Assembly (NCBI GenBank): GCA_009760885.1
Contig: CM019715.1
Span: forward strand, 25,562,522-25,626,521
Reading direction: 5' to 3'
Source of the DNA: Achatina immaculata
Taxonomy: Eukaryota > Mollusca > Gastropoda > Stylommatophora > Achatinidae
Length of the DNA stretch: 64,000 nt
The notes below the pieces were generated by a model. The model was not told the DNA's origin and made no database searches. It saw only the letters and a list, made by a program, of their open reading frames with translations. The position numbers and the translations under genes were made by a program. Below, one piece after another: positions 56,142 to 64,000 of the stretch; the stretch's first letter is position 1, and each line of letters opens with the position of its first letter.

Positions 56142-57057
56142 CCCAATCTCTGATCTATGACACTCAAGCGTTGGTCGTCATTGATTTCCACAAACGCCTA
56201 TCTCTCTTTCTCTCCCCCCCCACCCCATCTCTGATCTATGACACTCAAGCGTTGGTCGTCATTGATTTCCACAAACGCCTATCTCTCTTTCTCTCCCCCC
56301 CCCCACCCCATCTCTGATCTATGACACTCAAGCGTTGGTCGTCATTGATTTCCACAAACGCCTATCTCTCTTTCTCTCTCTCTCTCTCCCCTCCCCAATC
56401 TCTGATCTATGACAGTCAGGCGTTGGTCGTCATTGATTTCCACAAACGCCTATCTCTCTTTCTCTCTCTCCCCCCTCCCCAATCTCTGATCTATGACACT
56501 CAAGCGTTGGTCGTCATTGATTTCCACAAACGCCTATCTCTCTTTCTCTCTCCCCCCCACCCCATCTCTGATCTATGACACTCAAGCGTTGGTCGTCATT
56601 GATTTCCACAAACGCCTATCTCTCTTTCTCTCTCTCTCTCCCCTCCCCAATCTCTGATCTATGACAGTCAGGCGTTGGTCGTCATTGATTTCCACAAACG
56701 CCTATCTCTCTTTCTCTCTCTCCCCCTCCCCAATCTCTGATCTATGACACTCAAGCGTTGGTCGTCATTGATTTCCACAAACGCCTATCTCTCTTTCTCT
56801 CTCTCTCTCTCCCCTCCCCAATCTCTGATCTATGACAGTCAGGCGTTGGTCGTCATTGATTTCCACAAACACTTATCTCTCTTTCTCTCTCCCCCCCCCC
56901 CCCCCCCCCCATCTCTGATCTGTGACACTCAAGCGTTGGTCGTCATTGATTTCCACAAACGCCTATCTCTCTTTCTCTCTCTCTCTCCCCCCCCCTCCCC
57001 AATCTCTGATCTATGACAGTCAGGCGTTGGTCGTCATTGATTTCCACAAACGCCAAT
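56031..57057. repeat. ~85-bp minisatellite, 12 units, with variable CT/C tracts
   Basis: Each unit has an invariant ~50-bp core (gatctatgaca, gcgttggtcgtcattgattt, ccacaaacgcctatctct) and a variable CT and C tract. Two core types alternate: gacagtcagg and gacactcaag. The core reads LIYD(S/T)QALVVIDFHKR in one plus frame, but units differ in length modulo 3. Confidence 0.95.
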
Positions 57058-58372
57058 CGTTTGCACTGTCTATACTCCATGCCAGTCTTTTTTTCTCCTT
57101 CTCTCCAAGTACCTTCGTCTTCCTTTGTCCCATCCAGTTTTTCCGTTGTCACTCATTCATTCAATCATTTGCACGTCTCTTGCGGAACTTTGCCTCCCAA
57201 ACAGCACTCCTGTAGGCCTCTCGGTTGTGAGCAAGATAGCCTGCTGCTGATGCAGATCCTCAACGATGTCTTGCAGCCATCTTCGCCTTGGTCGTCCTCT
57301 CTTTCTTTTCTCATTATGTACCCCTCCAAGACGGTCTTCTCTAGACTATCATGACGTTTAATATGTCCAAAATATTTAAGTTTTCTCTCCCTAATCCTCT
57401 TCACTAGCCAGCCTTCTTCAATATTAAGTTCTTGTAGTATAGATATATTTGTTCTTTTTTGTGTCCACGATATTTGAAGAACTCTTCTGTAGCATTTACA
57501 ATCAAAGGCATTTATGCGTTTCTCAGCTGTTTTGTTAAGTGTCCAGGTCTCACAGGCATATGTTGCGATGGGAAAGATGCATGCTCTTAAGAATCTTATT
57601 TTTGAGGTTCTATCTGCTGCTCTCTACAGATTCTTTAGTTGTTTTACTTTCTGAAGAGCGATAGACGTCCTCCTTTTAATTTCCCTCATTGTATCTCCAT
57701 TACTAGTTAGCAGTGATCCAAGATATTCAAAACTCTCCACTTCTTCCAGTTTTCCCTCATTGACACATTATTCAGCTGCCTTGTTTGTTTTGTCAGTTGT
57801 CATCAATTTAGTTTTCTTTGCATTAAGACAGAGGTTTTGCTCTTCGCTGTTCTTACGGACTGACATAATTAGTTTTTCCATTCCTTTTTTGTGTTGTGGA
57901 CAGTAATACTGTGTCATCAGTACATCTAATCTCTGGTATTTCATAACCTCCAATTGTTACTCCTTTGTCACCAGGTGTTTCAATTTGCCTCTTCTCAAAA
58001 CATGTCCAGCCAAGTCTGGACTGTCGTGTTCTGAATTTTGCCACAATTGTTTTCTCTTTTGCCAAGCCTCGCTTAGAAGCTCTTCGTTTTTTTTTTCTTG
58101 GTTGTCCATGGTATTCTTATCATTCTTCGTAGGAACCACATCTCCACTGCTTCGCATTCATATAACAGTACAGGTTCGATGTAACACTATATAACTGTAT
58201 TTTTAAAAAAATATTCATCTACAGAGCTTTATTGCACACTAGGTTTTTCATTTTCATAAATGCTGACTTGGCCTATGCTATTCTGCTCCTTATTTCGGGT
58301 TCTCATCTTCCATTATTATTGTGCTTTAATACTTGAATTTGTCCACTTGTTTTAATTCTGTGCCTTTATGAA
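57058..58372 (-). pseudogene. LINE family A-type fragment, minus strand, split by a family B insertion
   Basis: The right part, 57962-58372, has ELKQVDKFKY, IVLHRTCTVI and a NEELLSEA..QKR....RLAGHVLRRGKLKHLVT-like series. The left part, 57058-57152, continues TTEKLDGTK and RRRKKDWHGV-like codons. The family A master reads [10 protein letters not shown] ... [14 protein letters not shown] at these places. The duplicated 10 bp (cctttgtcac 57962-57971, ccgttgtcac 57143-57152) mark the insertion site. Confidence 0.6.
57153..57961 (-). mobile_element. LINE family B copy nested in a family A-type LINE
   Basis: Minus strand starts at GGYEIPEIRCTDDTVLLSTT (YADD altered to CTDD), continues with VRKNSEEQNLCLNAKKTKLM, YACETWTLNKTAEKRINAFD and GHIKRHDSLEKTVLEG-like codons, and ends in AATG repeats (attcattcaatc on the plus strand at 57154). 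It is flanked by a 10-bp duplication with one mismatch. Confidence 0.9.
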
Positions 58373-58422
58373 TGTCCATATGTGATCGATTCCAAAACCT
58401 GGACATTCATGAAGAGTCTGGA

Positions 58423-58592
58423 TCAATGATTCCAAACCTGTGGCCCGCGGCTGCCTTCCATGTACTGAATAAAACAAATTACAGATTTATACCATTGTGA
58501 TACTACACAAAAACTGGTAGATGGCAAATTATATTCAGTTGCAAAAAGTGGCCCTTGATTGTAAAAAAGTGGGGAACCACTGATCTGTGATT
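58423..58592. mobile_element. Possible short hAT-like element
   Basis: Ends caatgattccaaacctgtgg and gtggggaaccactg are roughly inverted, and gtggcccgcgg is typical of hAT termini. The flanking 8 bp agree at only about half of positions, so the boundaries are tentative. Confidence 0.35.
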
Positions 58593-58857
58593 ACTGCTTC
58601 TTTTTGTCCTTTTCTACATCACAAGGAGCCCATGAAATCTCAAAATGCGAAGAGTTGGCAGTTCTAAATTTAGAATCAAGCGGCGAAGGGAGTGTTAACG
58701 GTGGGATGACTTGTCATTATTTTCACGGGATCCGAGATCTGAAAAAAGGTGGGAACCATTGCTGTAAACACTTGTGGCTCTGTATGCATGTGTGTTGGCC
58801 GGGGGGGGGGGGGGGGGGGAAGAGGGAGAGGACGAGGAGGGAAAGGTGATGTACTTA
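58593..58857. other. No recognisable gene
   Basis: Ordinary sequence with an 18-bp G run at 58801-58819. Confidence 0.5.
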
Positions 58858-58975
58858 CTCACTCAGTCATTTGCATGTCCCTTGCGGAACTTTGCCTCCC
58901 TAACAGCTCTCCTGTAGGCCTCTCGATTATAAACAAGATGCCCTGCTGCTGATGCGTCCATTCGCAGATCATCAA
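58858..58975 (-). mobile_element. LINE family B 3' end, minus strand
   Basis: cactcagtcatttgcatgtc, ccttgcggaactttgcctcc and gccctgctgctgatgcgtcc are the reverse complement of the family B end. An ACTG-type tail (actcactcagt) is at 58858. Confidence 0.85.
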
Positions 58976-59440
58976 TTTATTTACTACTTAGGATTTTATC
59001 CATTGACGTTGTGGATATGGATGCTTGAGAAAGATGCCTGGTTCACACTGGGGTCGAGACGTGATATGATCTTGAACAGTGATTCTAAAACTGGGCCTTA
59101 TTGCCCCCCCGCCCCCCATAAGGGCGCGGGAAGATCGGGGGGGGGGCGGTTCTAGGGACATAGTGTAGGAAGCGGCAGATAGGAAAAAAAAAGATCGTGT
59201 TGCGATGCTCCTTGAGACATCCTCGTTTCTTTTGCCTGATCAAAAGGTGTGATAGAAATCAGCGAATTGGTACTGATGGTGGAGCTTGTTCAGAAGTCTG
59301 TGTCATGGATGTATATATATATTTTTTTTACAGAAAATCATCACTTCTGACCAGACTTGATACCGCGGGTAGGGCGTCGTAGAATGGAAAGTAGCATAGT
59401 TTCGAACTTTAGGTAGCGGATTTTTATTTCAGCCATCGTC
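58976..59440. other. No recognisable gene; possible hAT-like end at 59073
   Basis: cagtgattctaaaactggg at 59073-59091 resembles a hAT-type end, but no partner end is clear. C and G runs follow at 59104-59118 and 59138-59148. Confidence 0.4.
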
Positions 59441-59556
59441 ACTCTCTAGTCGATCTACATCGTCGCTCTTTAGTCGATCTACATCGTCGCTCTCTAGTCG
59501 ATCCGCGTCGTCGCTCTCTAGTCGATCTACAACGTCGCTCCCTAGTCGATCTACGT
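59441..59556. repeat. ~24-bp tandem array, five units
   Basis: Unit cgtcgctctctagtcgatct plus acat, with small variants. It reads RLESDDVD in one minus frame. Confidence 0.9.
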
Positions 59557-59993
59557 GTAACAAAAAAAATGGGAACTCGGCATACAGTGTTGAGAAAAAC
59601 GAAATGCTAGCTTTCAGGACAAGGCATACCTGTCTACACTGCATACACGACTCTCTCAAGACACACGTGTCTGTGCTGATGTGTGACGGGGAACTATAAA
59701 ACTGGTCAAGACTAACGGGCCCAGCCTGGTTAATGGGGACAGGAACCGCGGTGATTCCTATGGTGGTGGAGCCTACCGACATGCTTGCTTTTTTTTTTTT
59801 TTAAACAGCTATCCCAGAGCTTTTTTCAGGCGGGAAGCTGTAAACCCATTCGATGCAATGGTTATTTCAATACTTTCACGCATCAGATGCTACGAACATC
59901 GTGCTAGCAGTCCTAGGAAGGCACTACAACAGCAATAACAGCAACACGGGTTTCAGTGAAGAAAGAAAGGAAATATGATGTCATGGGGGGGGG
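59557..59993. other. No recognisable gene
   Basis: T run at 59788-59799 and G run at 59984-59998; nothing recognised. Confidence 0.5.
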
Positions 59994-60235
59994 GGGGGGC
60001 CCGCACCTCAGTGGCGCAGCGGTTAGCACTCTCATCTCTCACAGCAAAGGTCAGCGGTTCAAGTCAAAAAATGAGGCACTTCAGTACCCCCAACTGTAGA
60101 AATAAGAATCTGGCACTTTCTGGAGCCGGGGTAGGAAAAACGCCCAAGGCTATCATGGTAAAACCACACCACACTCTAGTGGTACGGCAGGTCAAGGAAA
60201 ATACAGGAACCAGAACTGCATCCCTTTAGGTCTTT
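59994..60235 (+). mobile_element. SINE-2 copy, tRNA-headed
   Basis: Head with A box cagtggcgcagcggttagc and B box gcggttcaagtca. The body acccccaactgtagaaataa, tctggcactttctggagccg parallels 11390-11445 of the first copy. Confidence 0.7.
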
Positions 60236-60690
60236 CTATGTATTGACAGGAATGCTCTTAAGATGTCGCCGGTAACTCCGTTCTTCTAAGTTCTACTCTT
60301 TCCTCACCTGTAACTTATATTTCAGACCCCCACCACCCCCCCTTTTTTTTTTCACTGCACTAGATTACAAACCTTGTACCCCAACAACATTCATTATCTA
60401 TTCCACCTACCCCTTTTCTCGGCTAGGTTATATCTCACTTCCTTCTGGTTTCTCCATCCCTCTTTTTACTACCCAACCAGACACAAGCCAGGTCTTCATT
60501 TAAACGTTCACAGTACCCTGTCACGCGCACTCCTGGACGCAGCTTCTTGCAAGTCACTGTTAGGTGTTCCCTTTTTTTTTTCTTATTCCTCCCCACCCCC
60601 CTTTTCCTATTTGTTGCATAGCATTCATGTGAAACTTCTTCCTCTATTTCTCTGTCCTATATGTTTTTGGTTTGTTTGTATGATTAAGGT
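60236..60690. other. No recognisable gene
   Basis: Pyrimidine-rich sequence with C and T runs; nothing recognised. Confidence 0.5.
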
Positions 60691-60713
60691 GTGCATCATC
60701 ATCATCATCATCA

Positions 60714-62402
60714 TCATGTGCCGTGCCGACTGGCGTTGGCTATTATGCTTCTCCAGAGTACGCGATCCTTCATGCAGGCCATCAGCTCAGTTGGTGATCT
60801 CCTCTCACACCATCCCGTCAGACTGTCCAGTATCATTTCTCTTGGTCTTCCTCTTGATCTTCGTTCTATTTTTCCTGTTGTTATAATATTTTCAATGCCC
60901 CCTCTTCTCATTGCATGTCCTATGAAAGTACATTGTCTCTCTCTTATCATTTTGACAAGGTTTTTTGTCTCTCCAGCTCTTCTCCTACATTCTTCATTAG
61001 TTATTTTTGCTGTCCAGGGGATTCGCAACATTCTTCTAATAAACCACATTTCTGCTGCTTCCAATGATTTTTGTGCAGACTTGCCTATTGTCCATGATTC
61101 ACTTCCATATAACAAGATAGGTTCAATATAGCATTTTAGGACTCGTTTTCTAACATTCATTGATAAGGATGTGTTGGTCAATATGTTTCTCATTCTCTGA
61201 AATGCAGTCTTTGCTTGGCCTATTCTGTTCCTAATTTCTGTTCTGCATTTCCCATCTGAAGTTATTACTGCTCCAAGGTATTTGAATTTCTGCACCTGCT
61301 TTAGAACAGTTCCGTTTAATTTAATACTGCATGCTGGTGGATTCTGTTTCTTAGATATAACCATAGTCTCTGTCTTTTTGATGTTCAAAGTAAAGCCTTT
61401 CTGTTCACTTTCTTTGGCGACTTTATCCAAGAGATTTTGCAGGTCTTGTTGGTTCTCAGATATCAGTACTGTGTCGTCAGCATACCGAAGGTTGTTAATA
61501 TTGTATCCTCCAATTTTTATGCCTGGTTCTATGATGATTGTTCTTAGAATATTCTCGCTATACAGAGAAAAAAGGTCTGGAGATAGTACACATCCTTGTC
61601 GCACCTCTTGTTTTATAGGTTGATATTTTCCAATTCTATTTTCAACTCGAATTGCTGCTTCTTGCTGCCAGTATAGATGTTTTACAATCCTCAGGTCTTT
61701 GCCGTCTATATTGATGTCTTCAAGCATTTTAATAATTTCATTATGTTTCACCTTGTCAAATGCCTTGGTGTAATCAATGAAGCATAAGTAGAGATCTTTC
61801 TGTACTTCTAAAGCTCTTTCTGTTAGTGTTCGTAAAGCATAAATGGCATTGTGTGTTCCCTTTCCTTCAACAAATCCAAACTGTTCATCTGCTATTTCCA
61901 TTTTTATCTTTTTCCTTGTTCTTCTCATAATTATTCTCAGAAGTAGCTTCGTTATGTGACATGAGAGGCTGATAGTCCGGTGGTCGTCACATTCCTTTGC
62001 ACCTGGTTTCTTTGGTAGTGCTATAAACGTGGATTTAATCAGGTCACTGGGAATATAACCACTGTTGTAAATGTCATTCAGTAACTTGGTTATTAATTTT
62101 ATTCCTGTCTCCTCTAGTGCCTCTATTTCTTCTATTGTTATATTATCAGGCCCAGTCGTTTTTCCTTTCTTCATGTGTTTGATGGCATCTATGATTTCAT
62201 CTTCAAGTATTGGTGGTCCCTCACAGTTTTCAGTATCTGGTGTTAATTCTGGTCTTTCTCCTCCATATAGCTCACCGATATACTCTGTCCATCTGTCCAC
62301 AATGTCTTCTTTTCCCATTAACATTTTACCTTCTTTCGATTTCAGGCATCCTGTGGTATATTTTGTTTTCCTGCCTGTGAGTTCATTAATTCGTTTGTGC
62401 AT
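60714..62402 (-). CDS. LINE family A reverse transcriptase and C-terminal region
   Basis: 562-codon frame, open also upstream to the TAG at 62457. Motifs in order: [20 protein letters not shown] (~80-97), [20 protein letters not shown] (~125-145), [27 protein letters not shown] (catalytic Asp, ~205-220), [36 protein letters not shown] (catalytic Asp pair, ~305), [58 protein letters not shown] and SRGRPREM. In the family this part copies the RNA at a nicked target site. All RT catalytic residues are present. The first Met is arbitrary. Confidence 0.9.
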   Translation of the reverse strand: MHKRINELTGRKTKYTTGCLKSKEGKMLMGKEDIVDRWTEYIGELYGGERPELTPDTENCEGPPILEDEIIDAIKHMKKGKTTGPDNITIEEIEALEETGIKLITKLLNDIYNSGYIPSDLIKSTFIALPKKPGAKECDDHRTISLSCHITKLLLRIIMRRTRKKIKMEIADEQFGFVEGKGTHNAIYALRTLTERALEVQKDLYLCFIDYTKAFDKVKHNEIIKMLEDINIDGKDLRIVKHLYWQQEAAIRVENRIGKYQPIKQEVRQGCVLSPDLFSLYSENILRTIIIEPGIKIGGYNINNLRYADDTVLISENQQDLQNLLDKVAKESEQKGFTLNIKKTETMVISKKQNPPACSIKLNGTVLKQVQKFKYLGAVITSDGKCRTEIRNRIGQAKTAFQRMRNILTNTSLSMNVRKRVLKCYIEPILLYGSESWTIGKSAQKSLEAAEMWFIRRMLRIPWTAKITNEECRRRAGETKNLVKMIRERQCTFIGHAMRRGGIENIITTGKIERRSRGRPREMILDSLTGWCERRSPTELMACMKDRVLWRSIIANASRHGT

Positions 62403-62456
62403 GTTTTTGCTGTCTTTAATATGAGAGTCCTCTATCTGTCTGCACTGCTCATTTAA

Positions 62457-63122
62457 CTACACTTCTTTTGCTTCTCTGCATGTGCGTCTTATTTCTTTAT
62501 TTATCTTGTTATATTTTTTCTCGTTATTTTTACTCCTCCTCCTCTTGTCCATCAGTCCTAAGATGTCATCTGTCATCCATTTATTTTTAGGGGCTTCTTT
62601 TTCTGGTGGTATTATCTCCTTAACAGTTTGGTGGATAGAATCTCTTAACATTTCCCATTGTTCATCTATACTATTTATCTTTGCTATTGCATTGTATCTA
62701 TTTGTTATAATAACTTTGTATTGTTCTCTCAGTTCTTGGTCATTTTTAAGAAGTTCTGTATTCAGTTTGATGTTTCTCACTTTTCTGCCTGCTTTCTTTA
62801 GTTTTATTCTAACTTTTCCACAGAGTGGATCATGGTCACTATTGCAGTCAGCTCCTGGCATGGTTTTTGTTGTCAGTAATGCATTGCGGAATCGTTTGTT
62901 GATTAATATGTAGTCTATCTGGTTAAAAGTCTTTTTGTCTGGGCTGCACCACGTTGCTAGTCTTCGGGGATGTTGTTTAAACCAGGTGTTTCCTACAACC
63001 ATGCTGTGTATTCTTGCCCATTCAATTAATTTATAACCTCTGTCATTCCTCTCCCCCAGTCCATAGTCACCAACGATGTCTGAAGTTCTTCCTTTACCAA
63101 CTTTGGCATTAAAATCTCCCAT
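62457..63122 (-). CDS. LINE family A endonuclease C-terminal half and linker
   Basis: Frame begins MGDFNAKVGKGRTSDIVGDY, continues LATWCSPDKKTFNQIDYILI and MPGADCNSDHDPLCGKVRIK. GDFNA, IDYIL and SDHDP are the conserved AP-endonuclease motifs (Asp, Asn and His catalytic residues visible). It ends at TAG 62457; the next 18 codons lead in the same frame to the RT frame, so a single stop divides one long protein. Confidence 0.85.
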   Translation of the reverse strand: MGDFNAKVGKGRTSDIVGDYGLGERNDRGYKLIEWARIHSMVVGNTWFKQHPRRLATWCSPDKKTFNQIDYILINKRFRNALLTTKTMPGADCNSDHDPLCGKVRIKLKKAGRKVRNIKLNTELLKNDQELREQYKVIITNRYNAIAKINSIDEQWEMLRDSIHQTVKEIIPPEKEAPKNKWMTDDILGLMDKRRRSKNNEKKYNKINKEIRRTCREAKEV

Positions 63123-63135
63123 GACTATGGTAACT

Positions 63136-63669
63136 TCATGTGACTTTGTGTTTTAGTGCTGTCTCTATGTCATTATAAAATATCTGTATATCTTCCTCAG
63201 AACTTTCAGATGTTGGAGCGTACACTTGTATAATATTTATGTTTATTGGTTGTCCTTTCAGTTGGGCTAGCAGGACTCGGTCCGAGATGTTCAAATATCC
63301 TACAATTGTCCTTGCCGTTTGTTCATCAAATATAATTCCTACTCCTCGTTCATGTTTCTCACTTCCTGAATATATTATTGTATATTTATCTGAGTTTATC
63401 TTCCCTGCACCTGTCCATCTAACTTCACTCATTCCTAATATGTTGATCTTCATCCTTTCCATTTCCATCTTTACATTTTCTAATTTTCCAGCCTGGAATA
63501 AAGTTCTAACATTCCATGTTGCTATTTTGAACTTGTTAGTTTTGCCACCAGTAGCTTGATGACGATCTGGCCTCACCTGTGGCTCGTGAGCTGCCCTACC
63601 GGACGAGGCTGTTCCAGAGGAACATCCATTAACGTCGTTCATGATGAATCGATTATTCTGTTTAAGCAT
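63136..63669 (-). CDS. LINE family A endonuclease N-terminal half
   Basis: 177 codons with TNKFKIATWNVRTLFQAGKL, EVRWTGAGKINSDKYTIIYS, KHERGVGIIFDEQT and INIIQVYAPTSESSEEDIQI. ATWNVRTL (Asn), the E of SEVRW and YAPT are the AP-endonuclease N-terminal motifs; many databases label this domain craniofacial development protein 2-like. The frame is lost at about 63136, just before GDFNA. Met 63669 is the first Met of this frame; upstream is GC-richer and has no further family motif. Confidence 0.85.
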   Translation of the reverse strand: MLKQNNRFIMNDVNGCSSGTASSGRAAHEPQVRPDRHQATGGKTNKFKIATWNVRTLFQAGKLENVKMEMERMKINILGMSEVRWTGAGKINSDKYTIIYSGSEKHERGVGIIFDEQTARTIVGYLNISDRVLLAQLKGQPININIIQVYAPTSESSEEDIQIFYNDIETALKHKVT

Positions 63670-64000
63670 AATTATTCTTGGGAATTACAACAGTGGTTTC
63701 CCGTTGCCTTCTGTCGGTTTGTGTACGGACTCTCCGCTAGCCTTTGGACTCCCTGTCCTACCCGCAAGGCAGCGGGAGCGAGAGGTTTTAAGGCGCCTCT
63801 GACCCGCCTGGTATTCCCTTCACTGAGCACCTGAGGCACTTTATAGGAGTAGTAGAGCCACCTACTACCCCACCTCGCTCTCTGAGTCTACCGCCAGTTG
63901 GTCCGCGCCTGCTTATTTGGATAACTCCTTATTCACAGGGATCCTCCATATCTGGAGGACTTTCACCATCCGCCACCTCTGACGCGCTGGGTTGGGGTGC
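63670..64000 (-). other. Probable 5' leader of LINE family A, running off the window
   Basis: GC-richer, stop-containing sequence upstream of the endonuclease start. It may be the untranslated leader; the true 5' end is not visible here. A tccatatctgga inverted repeat lies at 63945-63957. Confidence 0.4.

Larger units (their letters stand above)
60691..63669 (-). mobile_element. LINE family A, near full-length RTE-like retrotransposon
   Basis: Minus strand, reading right to left: endonuclease, linker, RT, thumb and C-terminal tail, then the 3' end ggcacatgatgatgatgatg (ATG repeats at 60717-60694). Short tandem-repeat tails in place of poly(A) are typical of RTE-like LINEs. Only two lesions are seen: a frameshift at about 63125-63135, where a short local duplication is visible, and one TAG at 62457-62459. 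The 5' leader probably extends past 63669 to the window edge. Confidence 0.85.

Noticed and set aside
61282..62424. Plus-strand frames opposite LINE family A
   Set aside because: They are antisense shadows of the RT coding strand, with no motifs of their own.

Overview
This is eukaryotic, almost certainly animal, DNA. There are no operons, no dense gene packing and no bacterial signals. The window is a repeat-filled intergenic and intronic landscape containing one recognisable host gene (partial), many decayed non-LTR retrotransposons (LINEs), several tRNA-headed SINEs, two Tc1-type DNA transposons, hAT-like short elements and an unusual number of long tandem arrays. A family AA15-like gene, RTE-like LINEs with short tandem 3' tails, an R2-type LINE end and Tc1/hAT elements together fit a marine invertebrate, most likely a mollusc. 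The phylum is an inference from element content only.

Host gene: on the minus strand, 22853-22620 and 22268-21994 are two exons of a secreted AA15-type lytic polysaccharide monooxygenase (LPMO)-like protein with an intact reading frame, good splice sites, a signal peptide and the conserved cysteines. Both histidines expected to hold the catalytic copper are replaced (Lys at mature position 1, Gln at the second site). Its third exon was not found; if present it lies left of 21990. A second possible coding exon of unknown identity is at 24899-24719 (minus).

Mobile elements: LINE family B has twelve copies (1.86, 6.4, 12.4, 25.8, 26.1, 30.1, 33.4, 34.9, 36.9, 42.1, 57.2 and 58.9 kb), the longest at 42075-44858. 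LINE family A is nearly full length at 60714-63669 (minus), with only a frameshift and one stop, plus fragments at 10.1, 27.6, 57-58 and perhaps 5.8 kb. Further LINE ends (called C, D, E, F, H, I here) each carry their own simple 3' tail. A long open R2-type C-terminal fragment is at 17.9-19.0 kb and an RNase H fragment at 19.3-19.7 kb. A Tc1 element with TIRs, TA duplication and a four-stop transposase spans 51577-53042; an older Tc1 relic lies beside it on the other strand.

Tandem DNA: arrays of about 20-85 bp units occur throughout. The largest are the 4.0-5.3 kb array, which reverses orientation; the 45.0-48.4 kb pair of trinucleotide arrays (AGT/AGC then ACT/ACC), which form a 3.3-kb inverted structure; the GA-rich 53.0-54.4 kb array; and the 56.0-57.1 kb array of 12 units. 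Very long open frames in these arrays are composition artefacts.

Letters A-I, G, X and SINE-1 to SINE-5 are local labels used only in this annotation. All family calls come from reading translations and repeats by eye; no database search was made.
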